The notes below the pieces were generated by a model, which was given only the letters and a program-made list of their open reading frames with translations, searched no databases and was not told the origin of the DNA. Shown in pieces: positions 36,086-47,495 of a stretch of DNA of 64,000 bases. This stretch comes from Omphiscola glabra (lineage: Eukaryota > Mollusca > Gastropoda > Lymnaeidae). The stretch's first letter is position 1. Every line of letters begins with the position of its first letter. The stretch is from contig OZ024806.1 of assembly GCA_964017045.1 (NCBI GenBank), forward strand, positions 2,999,992 through 3,063,991, read 5' to 3'. The translations under genes and the position numbers were made by a program.

Positions 36086-38307
36086 ACTCTAAAATTTTCG
36101 TTATATTGACTATTCGAGCTGGGTTGGTCGAATGATTATTAATTGATTTTTTAATTCACTTTTTACAAACAAAATATATTTTGAACGTGCAAATGTAATT
36201 TTTTGATCATTTTTTAAAAATATCAATTTTAAGCATAAATTTAGATTTTTTCCGACCAGCGTGTTTAATTTTTTTTCATAACGAGATTTTTGTTCGCTAT
36301 ATTGCAAATCCTGAGAAAACTTCACTGAAGGCTGGTTGCACAAAATGTGACAAATATGCTTCAAATTTATCTTCCAACGTTGTTGTTGATTATATTTTAA
36401 GTCAAAACATGATACTAGTACGATTTTTTTCTTTGTTACCCCAGGTCAAAACGCACTCAAATTTTGTGCAATTAGTGGAAAAAACAATATTTACATTGAT
36501 ATACTGTAAGAGTGGACTTCATAATTATTGAAATTAAGTATTTAAGGTTGTTTATAGTAATTTATTATTCCACTATATTGAGTGTATATTTTATAATTAA
36601 TTTTTATTCATAGGCATAATTGTTTGAAATTCCCTTTGTTTACATTGGATATGCTTATAAGAGGCAATGACTTTTGGGTGTACAATTTATTCTGGATTAA
36701 AAAACAGCTTTTAATTTTGAATTTATATTACTTTTAATTGAATAATGCATTTAATTTTGTTCAGTTTTTTTTTAATTTTAAGATCTAAGCCTATATTATG
36801 TAATGCTTATATTTTATTGTAGTTATACAGTATCAGCGTGGTGACTAGGATATTGGACAACCCAAACATCATGACAATGCTATTCCTGTCAAGAGACCTG
36901 AGCTAACCATTGAAACTATGCCAAAACAAGAAAAGATAAGGAGTACATTCACCTTTATCACTTTAAAAATTTAATGTACATGAACAAGGCTGGAGATGCT
37001 TTATATATGTAAACAACAATTGCACCTGCAATGTTATGGCAACTAAGCCAAGTTGATTTTAAAACTATATCTTCCAGCTAATAAACAAAATTTCAAAAAA
37101 ATCATTGAACTCATAACCTACAGGCCAAACATGTTTCATCTGTTACTGGATATAAAGAAGTTTATTCCATGAATTATGGAATTCATAAATTGTTTTTTAA
37201 GCAAATATACATGCCCAAATGGTAAGTTACTATGAGAAAAAACAGAGTAAATAGCTGATAAGCAGGTACAGTTAATTTCATCTGTACCTGATGAAAAGTA
37301 AATGCAAGCAAATATGGTCCCTGGAGCAACCACAATAAATAATCAAGAGAAGCAGGAGAGGATAAGACATACTCATTTCATAAATGTGACACAATATGAA
37401 CTATTGGTCCTGGCAGATTCAATATCTAAACAGTATAAATGGTTCTGTTGTTGTAGTAAGTTAAGCTAAATCATACAATTGTGGCTAGTTGATTGGACTG
37501 TGATAAACTTGGTGGATAAAAGATATCAGCTTTGGACTAAATACAAATAATATGAACAACAATATTATTAGTAGAAGAAAACAACTGCGGCAAAGACCTT
37601 AAGAGACTTATTCTTTCCTTTTATTTAATTTTCTAGTGTTAGGCTTATAGTCATATTTATTTTAATCTGAAGAAAATAAAATGCTTGTCTTGAATAATTA
37701 AAAAGATCTTATAGCTTTAGTCTTTTTAGTTCCTCACTAGCATTAACCAGGCAGTGACAAACTTTGTTGACAATGCTCATGTTACTGCTGCAGCAATATG
37801 AATGATTATAACTCAGCAATAACTGCAATGGTTACTTACAGCAGTAATGTGAAAATCTTTATTAGGTTTACAAAATAGAGAGAAAATTAAGAACTTAAAG
37901 TGCTGCCATTGTTATATAAATGAGTTTTTTTCAAAAACAGTAGTGGTCATATTTCATAACAATATGTTTATTTGTACCCAATGTGGTATATTTTTTATAA
38001 AAAGTATTTATCTCCACTTATTTTATTTGCTAATAATAATTGTATTTCTATCATGAAATATTTTTTTGCTTCTACCTGTTTGTGGTATTTTTACATTTTT
38101 GTGAAAATTTAGCACACCTAAAAACCTAATCTTTTGGCCATAAATAAAAACCATAATTAATTGTGATCTCATAGTTGGTATCAAATATAGATCATCCAAT
38201 GATATATAACATGTTAATACTGCTATGTGCTTCACTGAACAACCAGCCAGATTGTAAAGGATTGACGGAGGAAAAATGGCAGAAAACCAAGAATATTTAA
38301 GAGATAA
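36086..38307. other. AT-rich unique stretch between two related arrays
   Basis: No gene, RNA or transposon end recognised over 2.2 kb. All small frames lack any domain. Confidence 0.5.
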
Positions 38308-40758
38308 AGGTGCCAATTACAGATGTGCACAAATTAAAGGTGCCAATTACAGATGTGCACATTTAGAGGTGTCAATTACATATGTGCACATTTAGAGGTG
38401 CCAATTACATATGTGAACAACTTAGAGGTGTAATTACAGATGTGCACATTTAGAGGTGCCAATTACATATGTGAACAACTTAGAGGTGTAATTACAGATG
38501 TGCACATTTAGAGGTGCCAATTACATATGTGAACAACTTAGAGGTGTAATTACAGATGTGCACATTTAGAGGTGCCAATTACATATGTGAACAACTTAGA
38601 GGTGTAATTACAGATGTGCACATTTAGAGGTGCCAATTACAGATGTGAACAACTTAGAGGTGTAATTACATATGTGCACAACTTAAAGGTGCCAATTACT
38701 GATGTGCACAACTTAAAGGTGCCAATTACAGATGTGCACAACTTAGAGGTGCCAATTACAGATGTCCACATTTAGAGGTGCCAATTACAGATGTCCACAT
38801 TTAGAGGTGCCAATTACAGATGTGAACAACTTAGAGGTGTAATTACATATGTGCACAACTTAAAGGTGCCAATTACAGATGTGCACAACTTAAAGGTGCC
38901 AATTACAGATGTGCACAACTTAGAGGTGCCAATTACAGATGTGCACAACTTAGATGTGCCAATTACAGATGTGAACAACTTAGAGGTGTAATTACATATG
39001 TGCACAACTTAAAGGTGCCAATTACTGATGTGCACAACTTAAAGGTGCCAATCACAGATGTGCACAACTTAGAGGTGCCAATTACAGATGTGCACAACTT
39101 AGATGTGCCAATTACAGATGTGCACAACTTAAAGGTGCCAATTACAGATGTGCATGACTTAGAGGTGCCAATTACATATGTGCACAACTTAGAGGTGCCA
39201 ATTACATATGTGAACAACTTAGAGGTGTAATTACATATGTGCACAACTTAAAGGTGCCAATTACTGATGTGCACAACTTAAAGGTGCCAATTACAGATGT
39301 GCACAACTTAAAGGTGCCAATTACTGATGTGCACAACTTAAAGGTGCCAATTACAGATGTGCACAACTTAGAGGTGCCAATTACAGATGTGCACAACTTA
39401 GATGTGCCAATTACAGATGTGCACAACTTAAAGGTGCCAATTACAGATGTGCATGACTTAGAGGTGCCAATTACAGATGTGCATGACTTAGAGGTGCCAA
39501 TTACAGACGTGCACAACTTAGAGATGCCAATTACAGATGTGCACAACTTAGATGTGCCAAATACAGATGTGCAAATTTGGAGGTACCAATTACAGATGTG
39601 CACATTCAGAGGTGCCAATTACAGATGTGCACATTTAGAGGTGCCAATTACATATTGCACAACTTAGAGCGGTAATTACAGATGTGCACAACTTAGATGT
39701 ACCAATTACAGATGTGCACATCTTAGAGGTATTAATTACAGATGTGTACAACTTAGAGGTTTAAATTACAGACTTGTACAACTTAGAGGTGCCAATTACA
39801 GATATGCACATCTTTGATGTATTAATTACAGATGTGCACATCTTAGAGGTGGCAATAACAGATGTGCACATCTTAACGGTGTCAATTACAGATGAGCACA
39901 TTTAGAGGTGCCAATTACAGATGTCCACATTTAGAGGTGCCAATTACATACGTGAACAACTTAGATGTGTAATTACATATGTGCACAACTTAAAGGTGCC
40001 AATTACTGATGTGCACAACTTAGAGGCAGTAATTACAGATGTGCACAACTTTGAGGTGCCAATTACAGATGTGCAGAACTTAGAGGTGCCAATTACAGAT
40101 GTGCACAACTTAAAGGTGCCAATTACAGATGTGCATGACTTAGAGGTGCCAATTACAGACGTGCACAACTTAGAGATGCCAATTACAGGTGTGCACAACT
40201 TAGATGTGCCAATTACAGATGTGCACATGTGGAGGTACCAATTAGAGATGTGCACATTAAGAGGTGCCAATTACAGATGTGCACATTCAGAGGTGCCAAT
40301 TACAGATGTGCACATTTAGAGGTGCCAATTACATATTGCACAACTTAGAGTGGTAATTACAGATGTGCACAACTTAGATGTGCCAATTACAGATGTGCAT
40401 ATCTTAGAGGTATCAATTACAGATGTGTACAACTTAGAGGTTTAAATTACAGACGTGTACAACTTAGAGGTGCCAATTACAGATATGCACATCTTTGATG
40501 TATTAATTACAGATGTGCAAATCTTAGAGGTGGCAATAACAGATGTGAACATCTTAAAGGAACCAATTAATGATGTGCACAACTTAGAGGTGTCAATTAC
40601 AGATATGCACATCTTAAAGGTGTCAATTACAGATGAGCACATTTAGAGGTGCCAATTACAGATTTGCACAACTTAGAGGTGCCAATTACAGATCTGCACA
40701 GCTTAGAGGAGCCAATTACAGATGTGAACAACTTAGGTGTGAATTACATATGTGCATA
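38308..40758. repeat. minisatellite, 30 bp unit, about 82 copies, with higher-order repeats
   Basis: Unit 'gtgccaattacagatgtgca' plus 'caacttagag' fills 2.45 kb, the largest array here. Higher-order structure: a 58-bp dimer (28+30) repeats four times at 38428, 38486, 38544 and 38602, and a block of about 0.68 kb (39.2-39.87 against 39.9-40.55) is duplicated, marked by the variant 'ggtttaaattacaga' near 39758 and 40439. Frames of 60-140 codons on both strands follow from the 30-bp period. Confidence 0.97.
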
Positions 40759-41121
40759 GTATAGAAGATATGGAGTCCAATGGTTTTAAGAGAACAATTT
40801 ATGAAAAAACAAATTTTTAATGTTACAATAATTATATTGTTTTCAAATTGACACTTCTAATAAATAAAATAGAATTATTGATTGAATCAGATGCAATTGG
40901 TGGTATTGGAAAATGGAAACAAAAAAAAACATTCATGAAACTCTATGACTTAATCTGGTTTAACCTGCATGGACCTGGAAATGAATGCATCAGAACTTAA
41001 AATTTTCAATATCTTTAAAACTAATACTGGTAGTTATTTATTTAAACTAAGATTATTCAATATTTGAAGGTAATGGGAAGCTAATGCCATCAGCCACCAT
41101 GGTATCATTTTCTGTTTCATG
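40759..41121. other. AT-rich non-genic stretch
   Basis: I see no gene or element end. Confidence 0.5.
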
Positions 41122-41325
41122 TTTTAGAGCAGCGGTTCTCAATGTATGGGTTGGGACCCCTTTGGGGGTTGAACCACCCTGACAGAGGGGTCGCCTAAGA
41201 CCATCGGAATACACATCTTTATGAAGTAGCAACGAAAATAATTTTATGGTTGGGGGTCACCACAACATGAGGAACTGTATTAAAGGGTCGCATCATTAAG
41301 AAGGTTGAGAACCACTATTTTAGAG
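41122..41325 (+). mobile_element. SPIN-like hAT MITE, copy B (188 bp)
   Basis: Element 41130-41317 begins 'cagcggttctcaa' and ends 'ttgagaaccacta', flanked by a perfect 8-bp TSD 'ttttagag' (41122-41129 and 41318-41325). Internal 'gggacccctttgggggttga', 'ggggtcgcctaagaccatcg', 'gaagtagcaacgaaaataat' and 'catgaggaactgtattaaag' match SPIN consensus blocks from memory. Noncoding; inverse orientation to copy A. Confidence 0.92.
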
Positions 41326-41665
41326 GAAGTGGGTTTAAATCTTGTCCAGGGTCACTACCAGTTATGGTTAAAACAGTTTATGGAATGGACACAATCAGCA
41401 AAAAAGAAATTAGCCATGAAAGTAAAAAATAAATACACATTTTAACCAAGACATTTAAAATATAACAATTTGAACACATCACAGTTATTTCTCTAGCGTA
41501 GAAATCAACTATCTATGAACTGAGACAATGAGGACTTAGTGATCATTTATATTTGGTAATCACTGGGGAAGCAGAAAGGTACATTTGTAGCGACTGGGGA
41601 ACAAAAGAATTATTATACTTTTGATCCAAACTTGAATAGAAAGAGTTCCTCCAGATTTTATTTAT

Positions 41666-42842
41666 CTGTGATGAAAGAGGATGGAATGTATCACTGTGAT
41701 GACAGAGGATGGAATGTATCACTGTGATGACAGAGGATGGAATGGATCACTGTGATGACAGAGGATGGAATGTATCACTGTGATGACAGAGGATAGAATG
41801 TATCACTGTGATGACAGAGGATGGAATGTATCACTGTGATGACAGAGGATGGAATGTATCACTGTGATGACAGAGGATGGAATGGATCACTGTGATGACA
41901 GAGGATGGAATGTATCACTGTGATGACAGAGGATGGAATGGATCACTGTGATGACAGAGGATGGAATGTATCACTGTGATGACAGAGGATGAAATGTATC
42001 ACTGTGATGACAGAGGATGGAATGGATCACTGTGATGACAGAGGATGAAATGTATCAATGTGATGACAGAGGATGGAATGGATCACCGTGATGACAGAGG
42101 ATGGAATGGATCACTGTGATGAAAGAGGGTGGAATGGATCACTGAGATGACAGAGGATGGAATGGATCACTGTGATGACAGAGGGTGGAATGGATCACTG
42201 TGATGACAGAGGATGGAATGGATCACTGTGATGACAGAGGATGGAATGGATCACTGTGATGAAAGAGGGTGGAATGGATCACTGTGATGACAGAGGATGG
42301 AATGTATCACTGTGATGACAGAGGATGGAATGGATCACTGTGATGACAGAGGATGGAATGTATCACTGTGATGACAGAGGATGGAATGGATCACTGTGAT
42401 GACAGAGGATGGAATGTATCACTGTGATGACAGAGGATGGAATGGATCACTGTGATGACAGAGGATGGAATGTATCACTGTGATGACAGAGGATGGAATG
42501 TATCACTGTGATGACAGAGGATGGAATGGATCACTGTGATGACAGAGGATGAAATGTATCAATGTGATGACAGAGGATGGAATGGATCACCGTGATGACA
42601 GAGGATGGAATGGATCACTGTGATGAAAGAGGGTGGAATGGATCACTGAGATGACAGAGGATGGAATGGATCACTGTGATGACAGAGGGTGGAATGGATC
42701 ACTGTGATGACAGAGGATGGAATGGATCACTGTGATGACAGAGGATGGAATGGATCACTGTGATGAAAGAGGGTGGAATGGATCACTGTGATGACAGAGG
42801 ATGGAATGTATCACTGTGATGACAGAGGATGGAATGGATCAC
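41666..42842. repeat. minisatellite, 28 bp unit, about 42 copies
   Basis: Unit 'gatgacagaggatggaatgg' plus 'atcactgt' for 1.18 kb. A run of variant units (a 'gaaatgtatcaatg' unit at 42047, followed by 'caccg', 'gaaagaggg' and 'cactgag' variants) recurs at 42551, exactly 504 bp (18 units) later, so a large block of the array was duplicated. With a 28-bp period no frame stays open, unlike the 27- and 30-bp arrays. Confidence 0.97.
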
Positions 42843-43411
42843 CCAATTTTTTTTAAAGTTTTACAACAGCATTTTTCTTTAAAAAGTTCTTCAAGTAGGA
42901 TGTTGAAATTTTGTGATATTACGAGCTTTCTTGATTGGTGTCTTTAATCAGTGTTTGATGTCATACGATGAATTCCCACACCAGCAGGTAATACAGAAGT
43001 GTAGCAGGCTTACAATTGTTGCATTGTAAAATAAGTTAATTTGTTTGTTAACGCCAAAATCGTAAATTTTCTTAAGATAGAAAAGTCTTTGGTTTACTTT
43101 TTATACAAAATGTGGCTGTGTTCATGCCATGTCAGCTAATTATTAATGGTTGTTACGAACCCGATATTACCAAGTTCAATAGCTTCCTTTACTTAAACAA
43201 ACCAATGATTCAAAGATCAAATGTCTCATTATAAAACTCTATTACTAAACTACATTGTCAAATTCCATTCCTGATACTGCTGCCATAACACACTACACAA
43301 TAATAATAGTCATTTCCCTTTACCCAAAATATGTCACCAAATCCCAGCATATAACAACAGCTACTCAAATACTCTCTGAGCCAAACACGCAATCAAAACA
43401 CATGAACAAAT
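42843..43411. other. AT-rich non-genic stretch
   Basis: I see no gene here. Confidence 0.5.
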
Positions 43412-43705
43412 CCTTAACAATGGTGACACCTAGATATTTCTATGTCTCTACTTACTTAACAATGGTGACACCAGATACTTCTATGTCTCTACTTACTTAA
43501 CAATGGGTGATACCAGATACTTCCATGTCTCTATTTACTTAACAATGGTGACACCAGATACTTCTATGTCTCTACTTACTTAACAATGGTGATACCAGAT
43601 ACTTCTATGTCTCTACTTACTTAACAATGGTGATACCAGATACTTCCATGTCTCTACTTACTTAACAATGGTGACATCCAGATACTTCTATGTCTCTACT
43701 TACTC
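43412..43705. repeat. tandem repeat, about 42 bp unit, 7 copies, in LINE-derived DNA
   Basis: Unit 'ttaacaatggtgacaccaga' plus 'tacttctatgtctctacttac'. On the minus strand the outermost unit (near 43430) reads 'KYLGVTIVKDL', the conserved KYLGVxI block of LINE polymerases, and the LINE fragment at 43735 is directly upstream on that strand. The array seems to be an expansion of this piece of the LINE. Confidence 0.8.
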
Positions 43706-43734
43706 TATACTGTGATATTTTATTCTGAGATCTG

Positions 43735-43995
43735 CCATTGGGGGATTCCCCCCCTCTGGAAGTCAACAACCATTCTTAAATTTTTGAGACATTCAACTGA
43801 AGAAAATTTTCATAAAGCTACTAAGTGGCAGTGTAAGTGTAAGTTTTTCCCTTCAGATATTTAGACAACAATGGTGACGTCATCAGCAAATTTAATGATT
43901 GGATCGGTGTTGCTTGGGCTCTGGGTATTATTGGTATATATTGTATACAGGACAGGGGAGAGAATGCAACCTTGTGGTGCCCCGGTACCGACATA
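43735..43995 (-). pseudogene. LINE reverse transcriptase palm fragment
   Basis: Minus strand: 'STGAPQGCILSPVLYTIYTN' (the GxPQGxxLSP box) followed by 'PIIKFADDVTIVV' (the FADD catalytic box) and, after a shift, 'LRMVVDFQRGG' (equivalent of TKEMVVDFR). This is the most catalytic-site-like RT piece in the window, but it is only about 80 codons long and broken. Confidence 0.85.
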
Positions 43996-45864
43996 TTTAT
44001 CTAATTAATGATATTTGGTCACCCCTTTTGAAATACTGTGCCAATTTGTTTAAAAAATGCATTCTCCTCAGTTGAATATTTGAATTAAAACCTAACAAAT
44101 AAAGCTTTTTAATCATTAGTTTAGGGCAGTCTAGGTGAAGTCTTTCCAATTATAGTAAGATGGCATCTTCTGTATGTAATGTCTTCATATATGTCATAAT
44201 GCCAATAAGCATAGTGTTCATATGAGTTAATCTTTAAAATTATTAAAATTTGTTGCTTGAATGAAGGGAAGTGATAAAAAAATACATACTTCAATAGGTC
44301 ATCCTTGTCATGGACAATTTATGAAGTTTTTATGAAGTTTTTAACATCCAGTTCTGACATCTTCATATGAAATTTTCAATATCCAGCTTGGTCATCTTCA
44401 TGTGAAGTTTTTAATGATGTCCAGTTTGGTCATCTTCATGTGAAGTTTTTAATGATGTCCAGTTTGGTCATCTCCATGGCTTTCATTAATACATTCAACC
44501 AAATTTGAGAAGAGACTCATCTGGAGAAATACCATTTTAAATTAAATTTATACTTCTATCTTAACTTAACATTCTAATTCTAGCTATACTTCTTGTCTAA
44601 ACTTAATATGCTAACCATATTTCTTGCTTAAAATTAATATTATAATAATACAAAGCTATATTTAAAATATTTAATTTTATAATGTATTGTTTTGTGATTT
44701 AATTATATAATTCTACCACTGAACCATACAAAAAATATACTATTTATATATGTGATTCAAACATTGTGAATTATTCTTTGGCAGCTAAATCTAACTCCAA
44801 CATTTAAAAACTCTACAATTCCTAACTCCCTAATAATTCAAGCTGGTTAAACTCTATAATAATTCAAGCTGGTTTAACTCCATAATAATTCAAGCAGGTT
44901 TAACTCTATAACAATTTAAGATGGTTTAATCATGCATTGAAAACTAAGTGCCGTCACTTGCAATAGAATTTTTCTAATAAAATTATTTATATATTAAAAT
45001 ACAATATTTCCAGCGATAGGATTATATAATCTCATGATGCCATCAAGTTCATTGAGTAAACATTCTGTTTTAAACATGACATGACAGATACTTAAGATGA
45101 ACTCAATTTATGGTCATGAGCAGAGCTATCCAAATGGGACCCTCATGGTAAACTCCTTCACCTTGAGCGTCACTTATAGAAGAATTTGTTCCTTTATCTG
45201 TATCATAAATTAATTCATGACATCCAAGCCGTTGGTAAAACAATTATTGAGTGTGTTCTGGAGAGCAGAGTGCATGACTGTCAGATGACATAACGACCAG
45301 TACCAAGATCAGTTGAAGAAATGTTTCTTGCTTTAAGCAGATAGAAGAAAACAGAAACTGAAAACGCTTCATTCAGTAAGTCACTTTAAGTTTAAGCATT
45401 GTTCACCTGCTAACATTGTCTCACAAACACACTAATTTATTTTTACACTAACTATCTATTTTAATGAATTTGAGATTAAAACTAAATATTGTGAATTTTC
45501 ATAAATTATAAAAATAAAACTAAAAATTGTGAATGTTTATAAAATTTTATTATTTTTTAAATTTAGTATCATGATATCAGCTATTATACTTTTTAGACCA
45601 AATGTTTTGTCCCCCAACACCCCCACAAAAAAAAATTAAAGTAATGGTCAATTTACGCTCTCTGCGCCATGGCGAGTTTATGTGTTCACTTTAATTGGAT
45701 TCACTCCTTTGTTTATTATTTGAATGTCGCTAGAATTTCTAATTTAAACCTTTAACTGTTATAATGGCCGATCATAAGCCGTTACCGTTATACCCCTTTC
45801 TGTGGTGATATGACCAGATATCATCAGCCGCTAGCAAAATCATTTTTATTTATGCATTTAATGT
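43996..45864. other. AT-rich stretch with short tandem repeats
   Basis: No gene. Small repeats: two to three copies of a roughly 45-bp unit at about 44370-44475 ('catcttcatgtgaagttttt'), and about four copies of a roughly 30-bp unit at 44828-44935 ('ctataataattcaagctggt'). Confidence 0.5.
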
Positions 45865-45865
45865 A

Positions 45866-46035
45866 CGTCTGCACAAGTCAAAATGCAAGGCGGGCCGTAA
45901 AACTTTATGAAAAACTTGTGCGGGCCAAAAGAAAATAGGACATGGGGGAAACCTATTAAGAAAATAATAAGAATAAAGAATATTTTGTAACTTTGTGGGC
46001 CAAAACTTGGGTGCTGGCGAGCCATATGTAATGCA
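45866..46035. mobile_element. dispersed repeat, hAT-like MITE family 2, copy A
   Basis: 'gtctgcacaagtcaaaatgc' and 'aggcgggccgtaaaac', with 'agaaaataggaca', 'aagaatattttgtaactttg' and 'tgggccaaa', align along the whole length with 61627-61798. The ends of this copy are decayed. Classification as hAT-like rests on the cleaner copy's CAGGCCTGCACAA end. Confidence 0.6.
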
Positions 46036-46670
46036 TATTCTTTAAGGGGAAATCACTCTAAATAAATGAGTTTTTTTTTATTAATTGGGTTGAAATTTTC
46101 TCAAATTTTTTGACTGCCATAATGTTTGATGTCGGAGAGGGTCCCCCTCTAGATTTCAAAATCACAGAATTTCTTTATTGGAATTATTTCAAATATATTA
46201 AAATGAAAGCAATTATTTCAGAGAGATTCCACATGCTTGTCATGACAGTATTAGCTTTAGCAGTGATGGCAACATAAGACATAATAAGAGTCGGATATTG
46301 ACAATTTTATCCCTGAGCTTAGTCATATTGTTACAGACTAATTCATTTGGGAAAGGATCTGGATGGAAACTGAAAAGAAAAAGACACATTCCCAATGACA
46401 TACCCCAAAGACATTTATGTTTGTCCTTGTTCTGGAGTACCGGTATTAGCCTAAATATTGTCACAATTTTCAAAATAAGTAGCTAGGCCAATAACTTGTT
46501 TTCTGAAAGATATTGCTTCTAATGCTAGTATCTCCAAAACCTTGATTTTATGATAGCCTGATCAATTTTTAATTTTTTTAGTATGTAGGGTGGGCCGGGT
46601 TGGTTGAATTCAGAAGTTGAGTAGTAAATTTTTTACTCACTCTGTAAAGGCAAAGGTCAAGATATAGGGC
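46036..46670. other. AT-rich non-genic stretch
   Basis: No gene or element end recognised. Confidence 0.5.
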
Positions 46671-47495
46671 AAAAGGGGGCAATAGGCTCCATTGGGTATT
46701 AAACCCTAATTGCTCAGTTCATACAATAAAATGATTGATAATATTGCCAGAATAGAGAAGGGCATTAAGCTTTACTTGATAGAAACTTACTAACCAATCA
46801 GAGAACTTTTCACAACCATTCTTGGGTTTCTAACCAATGGGATTTATTTTTAATTTGCCTTTTTAGATGAGTGCTTTTCTCTTCTAGTTTTCAGCTTTCT
46901 TCAAACTGTTTGTAAAACTTCAGCTAACCCAGTGCTTGTTTTGTTTTTACCTAGAATTTTATTTCTACATTGAGAGTTTTTAGTTTCCATACAAATACAA
47001 GACAGCTAAACTAAGTAAGTACTTTTTTTTAGTTTTTAACTATATCAACTATATGTGTGTGTCATGAATGAGTTAAAATACTGATATTTGTAGAGAAAAT
47101 GAAGCTGGCGATTTTTGATAAGTAAAATGGCTGTTGGATGAATGATTTAGAGATTGTTTAAAAAAAGCTCTAAAATTCAATTTAATACCTAAGTTCCTTC
47201 CAATATTTTGAACAGAAAGCATTTGCAAGAGAAATATGGTTCTTCAGATTATTTATTTATTTAATTAGTTTAAAAAAAGAAATATTTTAATTAGCAGGGG
47301 CTTAATAAAAGATGATTTAAAAAAACAAATAATATTGATCAGATTAATAAAATCCATGTTTTCATTCAATAAACATTACACAGATATACTGTAGTTTAAA
47401 TTGAAAACAAAAGTTATTAATTTGTAGAAATGGGTAAACAAAATATTTTAATACAGTTTTGATAATGGAACTTATTGCCCCCTTTATTTTGAAGA

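Noticed and set aside
38308..40758. CRISPR-like array (28-30 bp repeats)
   Set aside because: Units are directly adjacent with no unique spacers, the DNA is animal, and there are no cas genes. Same for the arrays at 28.5, 33.8 and 41.7 kb.
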